Source: Halalkalicoccus sp. CG83 (GTDB taxonomy: Archaea; Halobacteriota; Halobacteria; Halobacteriales; Halalkalicoccaceae). From it: 64,000 nt of DNA. The stretch spans positions 62,001 to 126,000 of the forward strand of contig NZ_JAZDDH010000003.1 of NCBI RefSeq assembly GCF_037081715.1. Direction: 5' to 3'. A program made the translations under genes and the position numbers. This document shows, piece after piece, positions 34,109 through 43,822 of the stretch. Positions within the stretch are counted from its first letter, which is position 1. Every line of letters starts with the position of its first letter. Under the pieces are notes generated by a model. That model had not been told where the DNA came from. It worked only from the letters and a program-made list of their open reading frames with translations, and made no database searches.

Positions 34109-34561
34109 TGTCTTCTGAACTTTCGCATGTGCCTTGTCCCATATTGGGAGGAGCTGTAATTCGGTCACTTCGATCGGTCTTCACTGCGATGTGGAAGAAA
34201 ACACACTCAGTGAGTCTTAGTCGCTGCTTCTCCCCCACCACCTGAGTATTATCAACGCACTCATAGATATAGGTATGGTATGGTGTATCATACTACGTAG
34301 ATGTCGTTCTTTTTTTGTATCGACCGACTACCAGTCCTCTCTGACTAAATGTCGGTACTGCCGAATAGAGGGCGCGTATTCCCCACGAACATCACATGGC
34401 ATCCGACAGTTGTAAACACCAAACCCGGCGTCAGCCCGGCTCATTGACTCAGTTGGATAGTTGCTTTGCGTAATTCTCGCACCGTCCGCGTGTTCTTACA
34501 GCGATCCGCCCCTAAAGCGGGGTGGATCTCTGCTCCGTCACAGCGCGTTGCGAGCGGTTTC

Positions 34562-34866
34562 TCAGCAGTCCGGCGGTTCGACGGGGGTCAACGGGGGCTC
34601 ACCGTCGGACACGTCGAGGATGATGAGGTAGGTCATCGCTGGCTCGGGCTCACTTGCGTTCCCCACGGGATCGGCGTGCCTCCCGGTAGCGACGAACGCC
34701 CCGCCTGCCGCATCGGTGCGAGTGACTACTCGTCTTGCTCATCGAAGGTGACGTCGGCTTCGCCTTCGACGGCGATGACGAGGGCAGCCCCTGCTCAATG
34801 TGCCAAGCCGAAGAGAATACAGTAGCTGAATCTCCGAACTCATTCACCGAGATGCCTATTCTCAAA
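34562..34866 (-). pseudogene. Decayed gene, family not recognised
   Basis: The minus strand reads as protein in successive frames: EFGDSATVFSSAWHIE, AGAALVIAVEGEADVTFDEQDE, then TRTDAAGGAFVATGRHADPVG and AMTYLIILDVSDGEPPLTP before TGA at 34562. The frame breaks at 34790 and 34725. Composition is haloarchaeal but I recognise no domain. Confidence 0.35.
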
Positions 34867-35040
34867 GCGGAAATTCAGTATAGACGTTGGCAGTCTCTCA
34901 CCAGAGGTCTATAACTGGATATCTGTGCTCCTTCTCGCAACTTTGAGAGCACTGAACGTCTTAAGTCCACCAATTCGTAGGACTACTGATAATCCTATGA
35001 CGAAATCGAAGGGAATTTTCCACGTTGTGACACGGACGAA
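34867..35040. other. Short intergenic, nothing recognised
   Basis: The stretch carries no recognisable gene; it separates the decayed gene from the stop of the membrane protein. Confidence 0.4.
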
Positions 35041-35661
35041 TTACTGAGGGGTCGCTTTGCCGGTCGAGACCTCACCCCGGTGTGTTCGCAGGTAGTTACC
35101 GAAGACGAGCCAGGCGAGACCGTAAAGCAGCATCGGGCCACCCCACGGGTCGGCAAACTCGCCCATCACGTAGCCGGTGAAGGCGATCGTGAACGGAAGG
35201 CCGACGGGCAGCGCAGCGACCAAGAGCCACGCGCCGAGCCGAGGAACCGTCGCCTCGTCGCTACGCAGGGTCGCGACGCCGAAGACGAACGCTCCAATCA
35301 TCGCGACGAGCAGTCCGAGCAGGAACGCGAAGAACGCAATCTCGGGTCCATAGATGGCCACGGGCAGTCCGACGGCCGCGACGATCCAGCCGGCAGCCAT
35401 TATCCCGAAACCGGCCTTCGCCAGGGTGCCAAACCAGCGATGTTCGCTCAGATAGAGGGCCGGGAGACCGAGTGCGAGGAGGGCTATCGCAATCACGCCG
35501 AGTGGGTCAACGACCGCGAACTGCGCCTCGTTTAGTACGCTATGTAGCGCGATCCCGATGAGTGCCACCAGTCCGCCGCCGATCAGCGCGCCGATCGTGC
35601 CGATTCGCATCCACCGGTCGTCATTAATTCCTACCGTCTGTGTTTGTCTGTACTGAACCAT
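35041..35661 (-). CDS. Six-helix membrane protein, paralogue of 36132
   Basis: 206 aa with about six hydrophobic helices (GTIGALIGGGLVALIGIALH, GVIAIALLALGLPALYL, AGFGIMAAGWIVAAVGLP, FFAFLLGLLVAMIGAFVFG, LGAWLLVAALPVGLPFTIAF, PMLLYGLAWLVFGNYLRTH). The last helix ends with YLRTH, matched by YLRTQ in the protein at 36132, so the two are related. No function recognised; possible stress or small-molecule membrane protein. ATG 35661. Confidence 0.65.
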   Translation of the reverse strand: MVQYRQTQTVGINDDRWMRIGTIGALIGGGLVALIGIALHSVLNEAQFAVVDPLGVIAIALLALGLPALYLSEHRWFGTLAKAGFGIMAAGWIVAAVGLPVAIYGPEIAFFAFLLGLLVAMIGAFVFGVATLRSDEATVPRLGAWLLVAALPVGLPFTIAFTGYVMGEFADPWGGPMLLYGLAWLVFGNYLRTHRGEVSTGKATPQ

Positions 35662-36131
35662 CTGTAATCACTCAACCCTCGTCGAGGTCAATGAAAATCG
35701 ACCCTGTTAGGATCAGTATATATTGTTCTTTCGTGGTATTAAAGATTCCTTTTCCTGAGATCGCATTTCTGGTCCCCTCCTCGCAGAAGGGTTCTACATC
35801 CCTCTGTACGATCGGGATGCAAGGCTAGTGATCCTGAAACGAGGCACCGTATCGAAATCCTCGATGGCTGATAGAAATCGTGTGCTGAATACAGGGCGCG
35901 AATCTCCCACGAGACTCGGTATCACGTGTGAAGGTGATGATCGGTTAGTGTCGGAAAAGCGATTACTGCCGGGCTATTTAGTACTATGCGGTGTACGATT
36001 CCATCTGAAACAGGCACTCGGCGTACCTAATATTGCTTGGATTTACCTGGCATATCAAGTGTTGTATTAATGCCGTTATAAAGCGTGTAGACTAGTGATT
36101 CTCGATTAATCTATCGACAGTCAGAGTAACA
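35662..36131. other. Divergent intergenic between two related membrane proteins
   Basis: About 470 bp containing the promoters of both genes. No further gene is supported. Confidence 0.4.
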
Positions 36132-36824
36132 ATGTCAACGTATACTACACAGTACGATGGTGCGGCTGCCGGTTGGTGGACGCCACGGCGAGTACGCACT
36201 GGGGGTCTCGCCGCACTTGCCGGCGGAATCCTCCTGTTCGCGTTCTTTACGATCGTAACGGCACTGGAACTGCTAGGTCTCCTCGCACTCTACGGGACCG
36301 ATCCGGTAGATAACGTCGGTCCACTGTGGTACTACGCCATCGAAGGTTCGCTGGTGATCGTGTGGTCCCTCGTCTTCATCGGCTTCGCGGCGATGCACGT
36401 TCGCCTCTCCGGAACGGGGGGACGTCTCCTGCGCGCGGGCACCCTTCTCGCGGTAATCGGGTCGGGGATGGCCGCGGTCGGATTCGCCTTCGCGACCGCC
36501 GCACCAGTCGTTGGTGCGATCGAAATCGTCACGCCCGCGAACATCGCTATTGGACTCGGCCTTATGGTCGGCATCAACCTCGGCACATTCCTCATGGGCA
36601 TCGGGCTCCTGCGAGCGTCAATCGTGTCGAAGCCTTTCGCGGCACTACTGATCGCGGTCCTCCCAGCCACATTGGTCGCGGGACCGATCGGCTCCGCACT
36701 GGTGCTCGGACCGGTCGTCAGCCTGATCGGCGTCCTTCCCCTCTGTGCCGCGATCGTGCTCGTCGGCCACTACCTCAGAACGCAGACGCCGGAAGTTATA
36801 CCGCCGACCGCAGCAACTGCGTGA
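36132..36824 (+). CDS. Membrane protein, paralogue of 35041
   Basis: 230 aa. After a short cytosolic start (MSTYTTQYDGAAAGWWTPRR) there are about six helices (GGLAALAGGILLFAFFTIV, EGSLVIVWSLVFIGFAAMH, GTLLAVIGSGMAAVGFAFAT, IGLGLMVGINLGTFLMGIG, FAALLIAVLPATLVAGPIG, VLGPVVSLIGVLPLCAAIVL) ending GHYLRTQ. It shares helix order and ending with the divergent neighbour. An unrelated stretch at 20016 also reads RQYDGAAEG, perhaps a trace of another copy. Function unknown. Confidence 0.65.
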   Translation: MSTYTTQYDGAAAGWWTPRRVRTGGLAALAGGILLFAFFTIVTALELLGLLALYGTDPVDNVGPLWYYAIEGSLVIVWSLVFIGFAAMHVRLSGTGGRLLRAGTLLAVIGSGMAAVGFAFATAAPVVGAIEIVTPANIAIGLGLMVGINLGTFLMGIGLLRASIVSKPFAALLIAVLPATLVAGPIGSALVLGPVVSLIGVLPLCAAIVLVGHYLRTQTPEVIPPTAATA

Positions 36825-37117
36825 ACTAGTTTTACAACCGCCATACGCATGATTTCAGCCGGTGAAACCACGTTAATGACATCGCTTAAAGATCCAGAGC
36901 CTTCAGTCGGCTGACGGGGTAGTCTGCGTATCCAGGCACTTACCGTTCGGATACCGATATAGAGGCTGCATTCAGCACAACAGCTGTAGTTTCTCCAACG
37001 CAGACCGGATGAATTGATTGTTAGAATGAGCATGTGGATCTCCCGTCAGAATTCTGACTTTGGTAGTGTTTAACAATGACTATCTCGTATAGAGGAGATA
37101 GGCCACGAGGTAACACC

Positions 37118-38182
37118 ATGTCCATCAACGAAGACCGGCTCAAAGAGTTGATCGAAACTGCTACTACAGATATCGGTGCGATCGCGTACGCACCGTTAGC
37201 CATCATCGGTGATCGGCTCGGACTCTACGATGCGCTCGCCGAACACGGACCGCTCACGCCACGCGAACTCGCCGACCGGACTGACACCGCTGAGCGGTAT
37301 GTGCGCGAGTGGCTCGCCGCGAGTGCAGCCAGCGATTACGTGAGCTACGACCCTGAGACGAAGCGCTACAGCCTCTCTCCAGAGCAGGCGCTCCTGCTGG
37401 CCGATACGGTCGGTCCGGCATCCCCCCTTGCGGGCCTGTTCCAGATCGCCGTCGCCGCCGGGGGGTCGCTGCCTGACATCGAGACAGCCTTCCGTACCGG
37501 TGAAGGCGTCGGGTGGCACGAACACGATGAGGGGGTCTTTGAAGGCATGTCTCGCATCTCCGAATTGGACTTCAAGGAAAACCTCGTCTCCGACTGGATC
37601 CCCGCCCTCGAGGGAGTAGACGAGAAACTTCGGGAGGGGGCACGAGTCGCTGACCTCGGGTGTGGCTACGGCGAATCGACGATCACCATGGCACAGGCCT
37701 ACCCACATTCGACGTTCGTCGGCGTCGATTACCACGAGGGGTCGATCGAAGCGGCACGCGAGCGTGCAGCTGCCGCCGGGGTGGCTGACCAAGTCAGCTT
37801 CGAGGTCGCGACTGCCAAGAAGTACACCGGTGCTGAGTACGATCTCGTCACCACATTCGACTGCCTGCATGACATGGGCGATCCAGTCGGTGTTGCAAAA
37901 CACGTCAGAGAAACGCTCGCTGCCGATGGCACGTGGATGATCGTAGAGCCACTGAGCGGTGATCAGGTTGATGAGAATCTGAATCCGCGTGGGCGGATGT
38001 TTTATTCGATGTCCACGATGCTGTGTACGCCAAACGCGCTTGATCAGGAGGGCTCCCACGCGTTGGGCGCACAGGCCGGAGAAGCCCGACTGCGTGAGGT
38101 GGTCACTGAGGGCGGATTCACGCAGTTTCGCCGCGCGACCGAGACACCACCGTTCAACATGGTGCTCGAAGCAAAACCGTAG
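37118..38182 (+). CDS. SAM-dependent methyltransferase with N-terminal winged helix
   Basis: 354 aa. Residues 20-95 are a winged helix (YDALAEHGPLTPRELADRTD, AERYVREWLAASAASDYVSYD), as in O-methyltransferases and Rv2258c-type proteins, and residues 160-354 a class I methyltransferase: motif I VADLGCGYGEST, motif II GVDYHEGSIEAAR, YDLVTTFDCLHDMGDP and IVEPL. The acceptor is unknown; small-molecule O-methylation is likely, a regulatory role possible. ATG 37118 is preferred to the ATG 42 nt upstream, because the helix preceding the wHTH starts there. Confidence 0.82.
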   Translation: MSINEDRLKELIETATTDIGAIAYAPLAIIGDRLGLYDALAEHGPLTPRELADRTDTAERYVREWLAASAASDYVSYDPETKRYSLSPEQALLLADTVGPASPLAGLFQIAVAAGGSLPDIETAFRTGEGVGWHEHDEGVFEGMSRISELDFKENLVSDWIPALEGVDEKLREGARVADLGCGYGESTITMAQAYPHSTFVGVDYHEGSIEAARERAAAAGVADQVSFEVATAKKYTGAEYDLVTTFDCLHDMGDPVGVAKHVRETLAADGTWMIVEPLSGDQVDENLNPRGRMFYSMSTMLCTPNALDQEGSHALGAQAGEARLREVVTEGGFTQFRRATETPPFNMVLEAKP

Positions 38183-38199
38183 CGGGATCTTTACAACCT

Positions 38200-39699
38200 C
38201 TAGTAGAACAGTGCCGGCAGTGCGAGCGCGACGCCGTTAGTCCACCCAAAGCCAAACTGCAGGGGGTACTCACCACCGCCGCCCACCCCGGAGCCGCCCG
38301 TCACATCGTACTTCTCGAGCATCCGCCCAGTCCGATCGAACACCGTCCGGTTGAGGTCGAGCCATCGGCCGGCGATCAGCTCCGCGAGTCGCTCGTGGCC
38401 GTACTGATAGAGACCCACGGCCGCCATCCAATGAAGCGGCGCCCACCCATTCGGAGAGTCCCACTGCTCGCCTGACCTCGTGAGCGTTGTCACCAGTCCG
38501 CCAGGGTGCAAAAATCGGTCTTCGAGATGGCCCGCGACTGCGGCCGCCTGGTGCTCCGTGGCGATCCCACAGAACAGTGGCACGACTGCCGCGAGTGACC
38601 ACGTTTCGGTCCGCCGTCCCTCGGACCAGCAATGATCGAAGTAAAAGCCTGCTTCCTCGTCCCAGCAGAGTTCCTCGACCGCGCGTTGCCGTCTCTCGGC
38701 GGCCTGAGCGTACCGCTCTGCGCGTTCCCGGTTTCCGAATGCCAGCTCCCACCTCGAGAGCTTGCACTCCATCGCGTAACACAACGCGTTCAGGTCGACC
38801 GGAAGTAGTTCCGTCGTTCGAATCGTCGCCAGGTCGTTCTGGTCATCGAGCCACCGGCTGCTGAAGTCCCAGCCGGACTCGCAGGCCGCCCGGACGTCCC
38901 GGTAGATCTGTCGGTTCTCCCTTTCCGTTGCCTCCGCGAGGCTGACGTCCTCCCGGTAGGACTCCTCGCGCGGGGCGGCGCGGTCGTCCCAGTGTCGGTT
39001 GAGTACGCCGTGATTAGTCCGGACGACGCGACGGGAGGCTGGGTCGGCGTCGGTCACCCCCGCTGAGCCATCCATCCAGAACTCGTACTCGCGTCGCAGT
39101 TTCGGGAGGTACGACTGGATCGCTTCGGTCCCGCGTTCACTCTCGAGGACATCGAGGAGGTGGCAGAACATCGGCGGGTGTGATCGGCTCACATAATAGA
39201 GGCGGTTTCCGTTCGGGACACAGCCATACTGGTCGATGAGCGCCGCGAAGTTCTCAGCGAGCTCGGCGATGAGGTTGATCCGTCCCGTGACGGCTAATCC
39301 GATGGCGGCAAAGTACGTATCCCAGTAGTAGGACTCTCGGAACCGCCCACCGGCGATTATATACCGATGTGGGACGGAAAGCAGCGTGCTCCACTCGCGT
39401 TCCTCGCTCGGGTTGCGGATGAGATGCTCCCAGAGCTCGTCGATGTACCATTCCATCGAGATCCGCGAAGGGTCGGCGGCAGTGACGGGATCTTCTGGCA
39501 GCGTAAACGATTCGGAGACGAATTCCTCGATATCGAAGTCGGGCCTCTCGCGCTCGCGCTCGAAGCGCTCTCCGATCTCCTCCGGTTCACGGTCGGGAAC
39601 GGCGTCGACGAACGTCTTCGAGTCCCTGAACGTCCCTGATAGCTGGACCGTCTCGAAGAGCTCGCCGGCGAGTTGGGGGTAGGAGGTGAGCGAGCGCAT
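38200..39699 (-). CDS. treF: GH37 trehalase
   Basis: Hydrolyses alpha,alpha-trehalose to glucose. The 499-aa protein has both GH37 signatures: GGRFRESYYWDTYF near residue 115 and QWDSPNGWAPLHW near 435, plus RPDFDIEEFV as N-terminal lead-in. No signal peptide, so it is cytoplasmic and probably recycles the compatible solute trehalose. The (alpha/alpha)6 barrel appears complete. Convergent with the methyltransferase gene, 17 bp between stops. No trehalose synthesis gene is near. Confidence 0.93.
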   Translation of the reverse strand: MRSLTSYPQLAGELFETVQLSGTFRDSKTFVDAVPDREPEEIGERFERERERPDFDIEEFVSESFTLPEDPVTAADPSRISMEWYIDELWEHLIRNPSEEREWSTLLSVPHRYIIAGGRFRESYYWDTYFAAIGLAVTGRINLIAELAENFAALIDQYGCVPNGNRLYYVSRSHPPMFCHLLDVLESERGTEAIQSYLPKLRREYEFWMDGSAGVTDADPASRRVVRTNHGVLNRHWDDRAAPREESYREDVSLAEATERENRQIYRDVRAACESGWDFSSRWLDDQNDLATIRTTELLPVDLNALCYAMECKLSRWELAFGNRERAERYAQAAERRQRAVEELCWDEEAGFYFDHCWSEGRRTETWSLAAVVPLFCGIATEHQAAAVAGHLEDRFLHPGGLVTTLTRSGEQWDSPNGWAPLHWMAAVGLYQYGHERLAELIAGRWLDLNRTVFDRTGRMLEKYDVTGGSGVGGGGEYPLQFGFGWTNGVALALPALFY

Positions 39700-39995
39700 A
39701 GTGGTGGTGTACTACGAGCCCCGGCTTGGTTCTGTCGAGCCCTCTTGGGACGATATCCATTCATCCGATGACATGAGAGTTGCATATGAGGTCTCCGAAG
39801 CGGCATGATCGAACACTTCTCTAATCTGACTACGATTTCTGTAAGGTACTATTGGAGCGTAGCCATCCGAAGTAAAGTGTCGTTAGCGACGCAGACTATT
39901 GTTCAGGCGGCTGTTCGACCGTTTTAACGATGATATCCACTCCGATCTATACTAAATTAGAGTATTTCTGTGTAAGCAAGTTCCTTGGGCAAATG
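39700..39995. other. Short intergenic, nothing recognised
   Basis: About 300 bp including the trehalase promoter; no gene supported. Confidence 0.4.
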
Positions 39996-40646
39996 TTAAT
40001 CGAGCTGTGGGAGGTCGCCACGTTGTTCTCGTCGTGCGAGATCACGGATGAACAACCGGAGTTGCTGGACGAGATCCTCGCGGTCGTCATACGAGTAGAT
40101 GCGAGCGTCCCACCGGTCTTGCACTGCAGCAATCATCGCACTCCGGACACCGGATTCGTGGATGAACAGGACTCGTTCTTGATGTGCGGTCGTCGGCGTT
40201 GGCTCATCGCGTTGACGAAAGATCGCCTCGAGAACGGATCCCGTTTCGATGCCGACACCGAGGTTATCACCAATCCTCGGGACGATATAGACGACAGCGT
40301 TGCTTGCGAGCGCGAATTCGATGCTCTGTGTTGCAGCGTCCATCTCCTCCAGCGGGACGTCGATATCGATGGCCAGAAACGCGTTGACGCCCGGATCAGT
40401 TCGGAGTCGATCGCGGGCGTACAACAGGAGATCGAGTACTGCCTCTTGCTGGTCGAGATCGATATCCGATCCGACAAGTGTACCGAAATCCACCGACTCG
40501 GGGATCGAACTCAGGGTCTCGTGGTCGTCGTTCTCCGCCGCGTCCAGCAGTGCATCGACGTCGAACGTCTTGTAGGGTCCCATCAGATAGACGAGAAAGC
40601 GTGAGTGGGCGAGCTCGCCGAGTTCGCCGATCAGGCGGTCGCGCAT
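39996..40646 (-). CDS. Conserved haloarchaeal protein (DUF7509-like)
   Basis: 216 aa. The opening FLVYLMGPYKTFD, then AFLAIDIDVPLEEMDAATQSIEF, NAVVYIVPRIGDNLGVGIETGSVLE and RVLFIHESGVRSAMI read like a Rossmann-type nucleoside deoxyribosyltransferase relative; I recall the family as DUF7509. It may bind or modify a nucleotide. Divergent from the ArsR-type gene at 40742; a TATA element (TTTATATATAAAT, 40663-40675) sits about 20 nt before the start, implying a leaderless transcript. Confidence 0.65.
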   Translation of the reverse strand: MRDRLIGELGELAHSRFLVYLMGPYKTFDVDALLDAAENDDHETLSSIPESVDFGTLVGSDIDLDQQEAVLDLLLYARDRLRTDPGVNAFLAIDIDVPLEEMDAATQSIEFALASNAVVYIVPRIGDNLGVGIETGSVLEAIFRQRDEPTPTTAHQERVLFIHESGVRSAMIAAVQDRWDARIYSYDDREDLVQQLRLFIRDLARREQRGDLPQLD

Positions 40647-40692
40647 TACACCAGCATTTCGCGTTTATATATAAATAAGCTGGTTTTCTATG

Positions 40693-40741
40693 AGTACTGA
40701 GTCAGCAAGCACTTATGCGTCTACTTGTCTAAGTACTGAGT
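40693..40741. promoter_or_regulatory. Direct repeat AGTACTGAGT in the divergent promoter region
   Basis: AGTACTGAGT occurs at 40693-40702 and again at 40732-40741, the second ending right at ATG 40742. The 39-bp spacing puts the copies about four helical turns apart, between the divergent regulator and the DUF7509-like gene. Likely binding sites of the ArsR-type regulator. Confidence 0.55.
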
Positions 40742-41134
40742 ATGTCCGAAACCGATCGTTCGTCCCCCGACGCGGACGATCTGGCAGGACTCCTGCCAGA
40801 GCACAGTCTCCTCTCTCTTGAGCAGTATCTGGACATGCAGCGAGCGATCGGTAACGAGACCCGCTTTCGGATTCTCCATTTCCTCACCGAAAAGGGAGCC
40901 CAGAGTGCGAAAGAACTCGAGCAAGGACTCGACCTCCCGTCGAACACGCTCCACTACCATCTTGATGCACTCGTTAGTGTGGGACTCGTCGAGAATCGAA
41001 AACAGAAGACACCCGACAGCGACGGTCTCTACTCGTACTATCGGGCCACCTCACTCGGGGAAGGGATACTCGAACACGGCGTCAGAGAACTGATACGCGA
41101 GGAGTGGGATCTCCTTGACGCGTATAGCGACTAG
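40742..41134 (+). CDS. ArsR-type winged-helix regulator
   Basis: 130 aa. Winged helix from LDMQRAIGNETRFRILHFLTEKGAQSAKELEQ through LPSNTLHYHLDALVSVGLVENRKQ to YSYYRATSLG, typical of haloarchaeal ArsR/HTH_20 regulators. No metal-binding Cys pair. It faces the DUF7509-like gene across two copies of AGTACTGAGT, so it probably regulates both. Start ATG 40742 abuts the second repeat, so binding there would block initiation. Confidence 0.8.
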   Translation: MSETDRSSPDADDLAGLLPEHSLLSLEQYLDMQRAIGNETRFRILHFLTEKGAQSAKELEQGLDLPSNTLHYHLDALVSVGLVENRKQKTPDSDGLYSYYRATSLGEGILEHGVRELIREEWDLLDAYSD

Positions 41135-41458
41135 CAGGAGTGTGCGTTTCCGTTCCTGAGGAACGTTCCGGCGATCGCACCGGGGACTGTCACCGGAGAA
41201 TCTGCGTCTACCGGACCTGGGGCTCGACCATACGGTCTTCGCCGAGGTACGTCCGATGATGGCGCGGTCGGTGAACTGGGACTCGTTGCTCCCTTCATAC
41301 GAGAGAACGGCGTTTGCTGGCGGTTCATTGCCGTCGATAGCGGCAGCGCGTATCTCCCGCATTCCGAGATTTATTCACTAACGTTCTCTCTGAATATATA
41401 AAGCTATTGTGGTAAGTGGTAACAAATTAATCCGTGGGGGACATACAGAGACAGAGAG
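41135..41458. other. Intergenic with the promoter of the 41459 gene
   Basis: A TATA element (AATATATAAAG, 41393-41403) lies 55 nt before ATG 41459. No gene in the stretch. Confidence 0.45.
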
Positions 41459-42070
41459 ATGGACGAGAGTATCTCAGGATTCAAGGTCCGCGGCACATGG
41501 GCCGATATCGTCGAACACGGCGAGTCTATCACGCGCGCGCTCCGGGATGCAGGGACTCACACAGCATTGAGCAAACCGAATTCGAGCTACCCCGACGCGT
41601 TTGCGGAGTGGGACGAGTGGCGTCCCAAGCCCCATGAACACATTGAAGACGACATCAGCGAGAAAACCGCTGAGCAGGCCAGCGTGGATGAGGGAAAAGG
41701 CGAGAAGGTCGGTGAATCGCCGACCGAAGACATTCAGACTGCCGGGGAGAAGCTTACCGAATCCTCGGAGGAACTGGAAGAAGACGATGACGAGAGTTCA
41801 GCCGATAAAGCGGGTGAATCCATGGAACACGTCGCCCGGGCAGCCGACACGGCAGGGCGAAAGGCCCTCAGGAAAGTCGAAGAGACCGTCTATGACCAGG
41901 TGATGACCCAAATCTCACCGTATTATTTCGACAATGAATTGATGAGTGCCAACCTCGAACGAGTCACGACCGGCGATGAGGAGGAATTCATCTTTGAGAT
42001 CAATGTGAATGATGACGATCTGAAAAGTATGATTTCTGAGCGCCTCACCGACGAGGACGCGATCGACTAA
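41459..42070 (+). CDS. Haloarchaeal conserved protein (DUF5828-like)
   Basis: 203 aa. The N-terminus ESISGFKVRGTWADIVEHGE, the motif EWDEWRPKPHEHIEDDISEKTAEQAS and the C-terminal domain (VYDQVMTQISPYYFDNELMSANLERV) match what I recall as DUF5828, a family known only from halophilic archaea. A long acidic Glu/Ser linker (about 75-125) separates the two conserved parts. Function unknown. Monocistronic with its own TATA box. Confidence 0.75.
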   Translation: MDESISGFKVRGTWADIVEHGESITRALRDAGTHTALSKPNSSYPDAFAEWDEWRPKPHEHIEDDISEKTAEQASVDEGKGEKVGESPTEDIQTAGEKLTESSEELEEDDDESSADKAGESMEHVARAADTAGRKALRKVEETVYDQVMTQISPYYFDNELMSANLERVTTGDEEEFIFEINVNDDDLKSMISERLTDEDAID

Positions 42071-42250
42071 TAGCACGTTGCTACTGGAAGTCACCCAACT
42101 GGGTTGCAACAGGGATTGAGCTCGATCGTGATCGGCAGAGGTCGAAAATACACACCGGCGTTCGCGATCATTGTGCAATATGGCGGATCGTATTCTGTAA
42201 TCGTACAACCCCAAGGGGGGTAGTACTGATATTCGTGCTCGACATACTGA

Positions 42251-42586
42251 TCAGGGCAGATCATTCGTATCCATGATCCGGACCACCGGATTGTCACACC
42301 GACAATCACCGCTGACAGGTTCAATATTTCCGCCTGAGTGAATCCAGACGGCAAAGGAATCGCCCCAGATCTCACAGACTGTCAGCGCTTTCACTTCCTC
42401 ATCGTCTCCCTCACCCCTCATAACCTGTCGAAGAACTCGTTGTTCAAAGAGACTATCAGTGAAAGGCATAAGTAATGAGGTGGGGTGTGATATTAGAGGC
42501 ACCCACCTGGGGATGGTACGCCCAGCGTCTGGTGACCGAACCAGGTAATAGGAGCTCATCCCTGTCTCCCCTTCTGCTGAACGCAA
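42251..42586 (-). pseudogene. Probable broken gene with Cys/Pro/Tyr-rich C-terminus
   Basis: One frame reads FEQRVLRQVMRGEG and ALTVCEIWGDSFAVW; another continues to 42091 with HEYQYYPPWGCTITEYDPPYC and AGVYFRPLPI. Together they look like one frameshifted gene with a degenerate zinc-ribbon end (YYPPWGC...PPYC). I do not recognise the family; the whole decayed stretch is about 42091-42586. Confidence 0.35.
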
Positions 42587-42687
42587 CTCCCGCTATTCAC
42601 TGAGTTCGCCTGCATCGAGGGAGAAGCTATAGGTTAGAATACCTAATCGTTTATCACGAGGTGCTACTTAGTAGCAGAGATCCGTAC

Positions 42688-43359
42688 ATGAGCATTATCA
42701 CTGAATTCACCGTTCCAGCCGATGAGTTTGCGCTCTATCAGACCCTCCGTGAGGTCCCTGAGATGGTCGTCGAAGTCGAGCGTGTCGTCGCTCACGACGA
42801 AGGGTACTTAGTCCCGTATTTCTGGACGTCGGGGAAGAACTACGCTGAATTCGAACAGCGAGCTGAAGACGACCCGTCGCTCAAGGAGATCACCAAGCTC
42901 GACGAGGTCGAGGGGGCAAACCTCTATCGAGCGGAGTGGATGCACGACGTCGAGTCCGTCGCTTACATGATGACGAAAACGGGCGCGACGCTCCTCAATG
43001 CAACAGGCTACGAAGGACAGTGGACGATGGAGCTTCGCTTCGATACTCGCGAGGGACTCAGCACCTTCCACACCTGGTTGCAAGAGAACGATGTGAACGC
43101 CGACTTACAGCGTCTGTATGAGCCCGGCCAGCCACGGGTAGACGGCCAGCCTGGTCTTACCGACATCCAGCACGAGACGTTAGTGACAGCCCTGAAGAAG
43201 GGGTACTACAACACGCCGCGAGATACCACAATGACTGAGTTAGCTGCGTACTTTGGGATCTCGCAGCCAGCACTCTCGAAGCGATTGCGCGGCGGCCACA
43301 GCACGCTGATCAAGAACTCGTTGATGGTAGAACCACCAGATACCGAGCCAGATCACTAA
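42688..43359 (+). CDS. HTH_10 (bacterio-opsin-activator type) regulator 1
   Basis: 223 aa. The N-terminal ~150 residues form the sensor region of haloarchaeal Bat-like proteins (SIITEFTVPADEFALYQTL, YFWTSG, LYRAEW), and residues 160-215 the HTH_10 domain: GLTDIQHETLVTALKKGYYNTPRDTT then AAYFGISQPALSKRLRGG. It is likely a transcription activator or repressor sensing an unknown signal. First of five related copies (three intact, two broken) between 42.7 and 49.8 kb. ATG 42688 directly precedes the conserved SIITEF start. Confidence 0.85.
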   Translation: MSIITEFTVPADEFALYQTLREVPEMVVEVERVVAHDEGYLVPYFWTSGKNYAEFEQRAEDDPSLKEITKLDEVEGANLYRAEWMHDVESVAYMMTKTGATLLNATGYEGQWTMELRFDTREGLSTFHTWLQENDVNADLQRLYEPGQPRVDGQPGLTDIQHETLVTALKKGYYNTPRDTTMTELAAYFGISQPALSKRLRGGHSTLIKNSLMVEPPDTEPDH

Positions 43360-43576
43360 TATCGACTGTGCTCGGTATGAGGGCTCTGTGAACAGATCGA
43401 CCGATAATCGTGCACTCGTCTGACGAAGTAGCACATCCTCTCTTTTCCAATACCCGTTCGTCAGTGACCATTCTCGAGTCTACGTGGGCAAACTTTTGCT
43501 GCCTACTTCAGCCCGGGCTTAAAGACGTTTGAGTGCTACCGTGGCTGCTGAAGGAACTGGCGAGCGACGGGTCACT

Positions 43577-43822
43577 ATGCGCAGCATTCAACAGTACGAC
43601 CATCAGCTTCCAGAGACGCTCAATACATCCGGTGCCAAACTCGTCTACCTCTACCTGCAGATCAAGAACGAAGCGACGATCAATGAACTCCACACAGCAC
43701 TCGGGATGAAGAAGATCACGCTCTACTCACTGCTCCAGACGCTCACAGCAACTGAGCTCGTTGACCAAGAGGGCGCCATGTACGTCTGCCAGGAACCAAC
43801 ACCAGCTGGAGGGACTGCATGA
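43577..43822 (+). CDS. Small winged-helix protein, first of a three-gene unit
   Basis: 81 aa from ATG 43577: SGAKLVYLYLQIKNEATINEL, HTALGMKKITLYSLLQTL, ELVDQEGAMYVC. The same fold and motif as the gene at 8869. It overlaps the next gene by 4 nt (ATGA). Probably the DNA-binding member of the unit. A longer start at 43529 would add 16 residues of low character. Confidence 0.7.
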   Translation: MRSIQQYDHQLPETLNTSGAKLVYLYLQIKNEATINELHTALGMKKITLYSLLQTLTATELVDQEGAMYVCQEPTPAGGTA

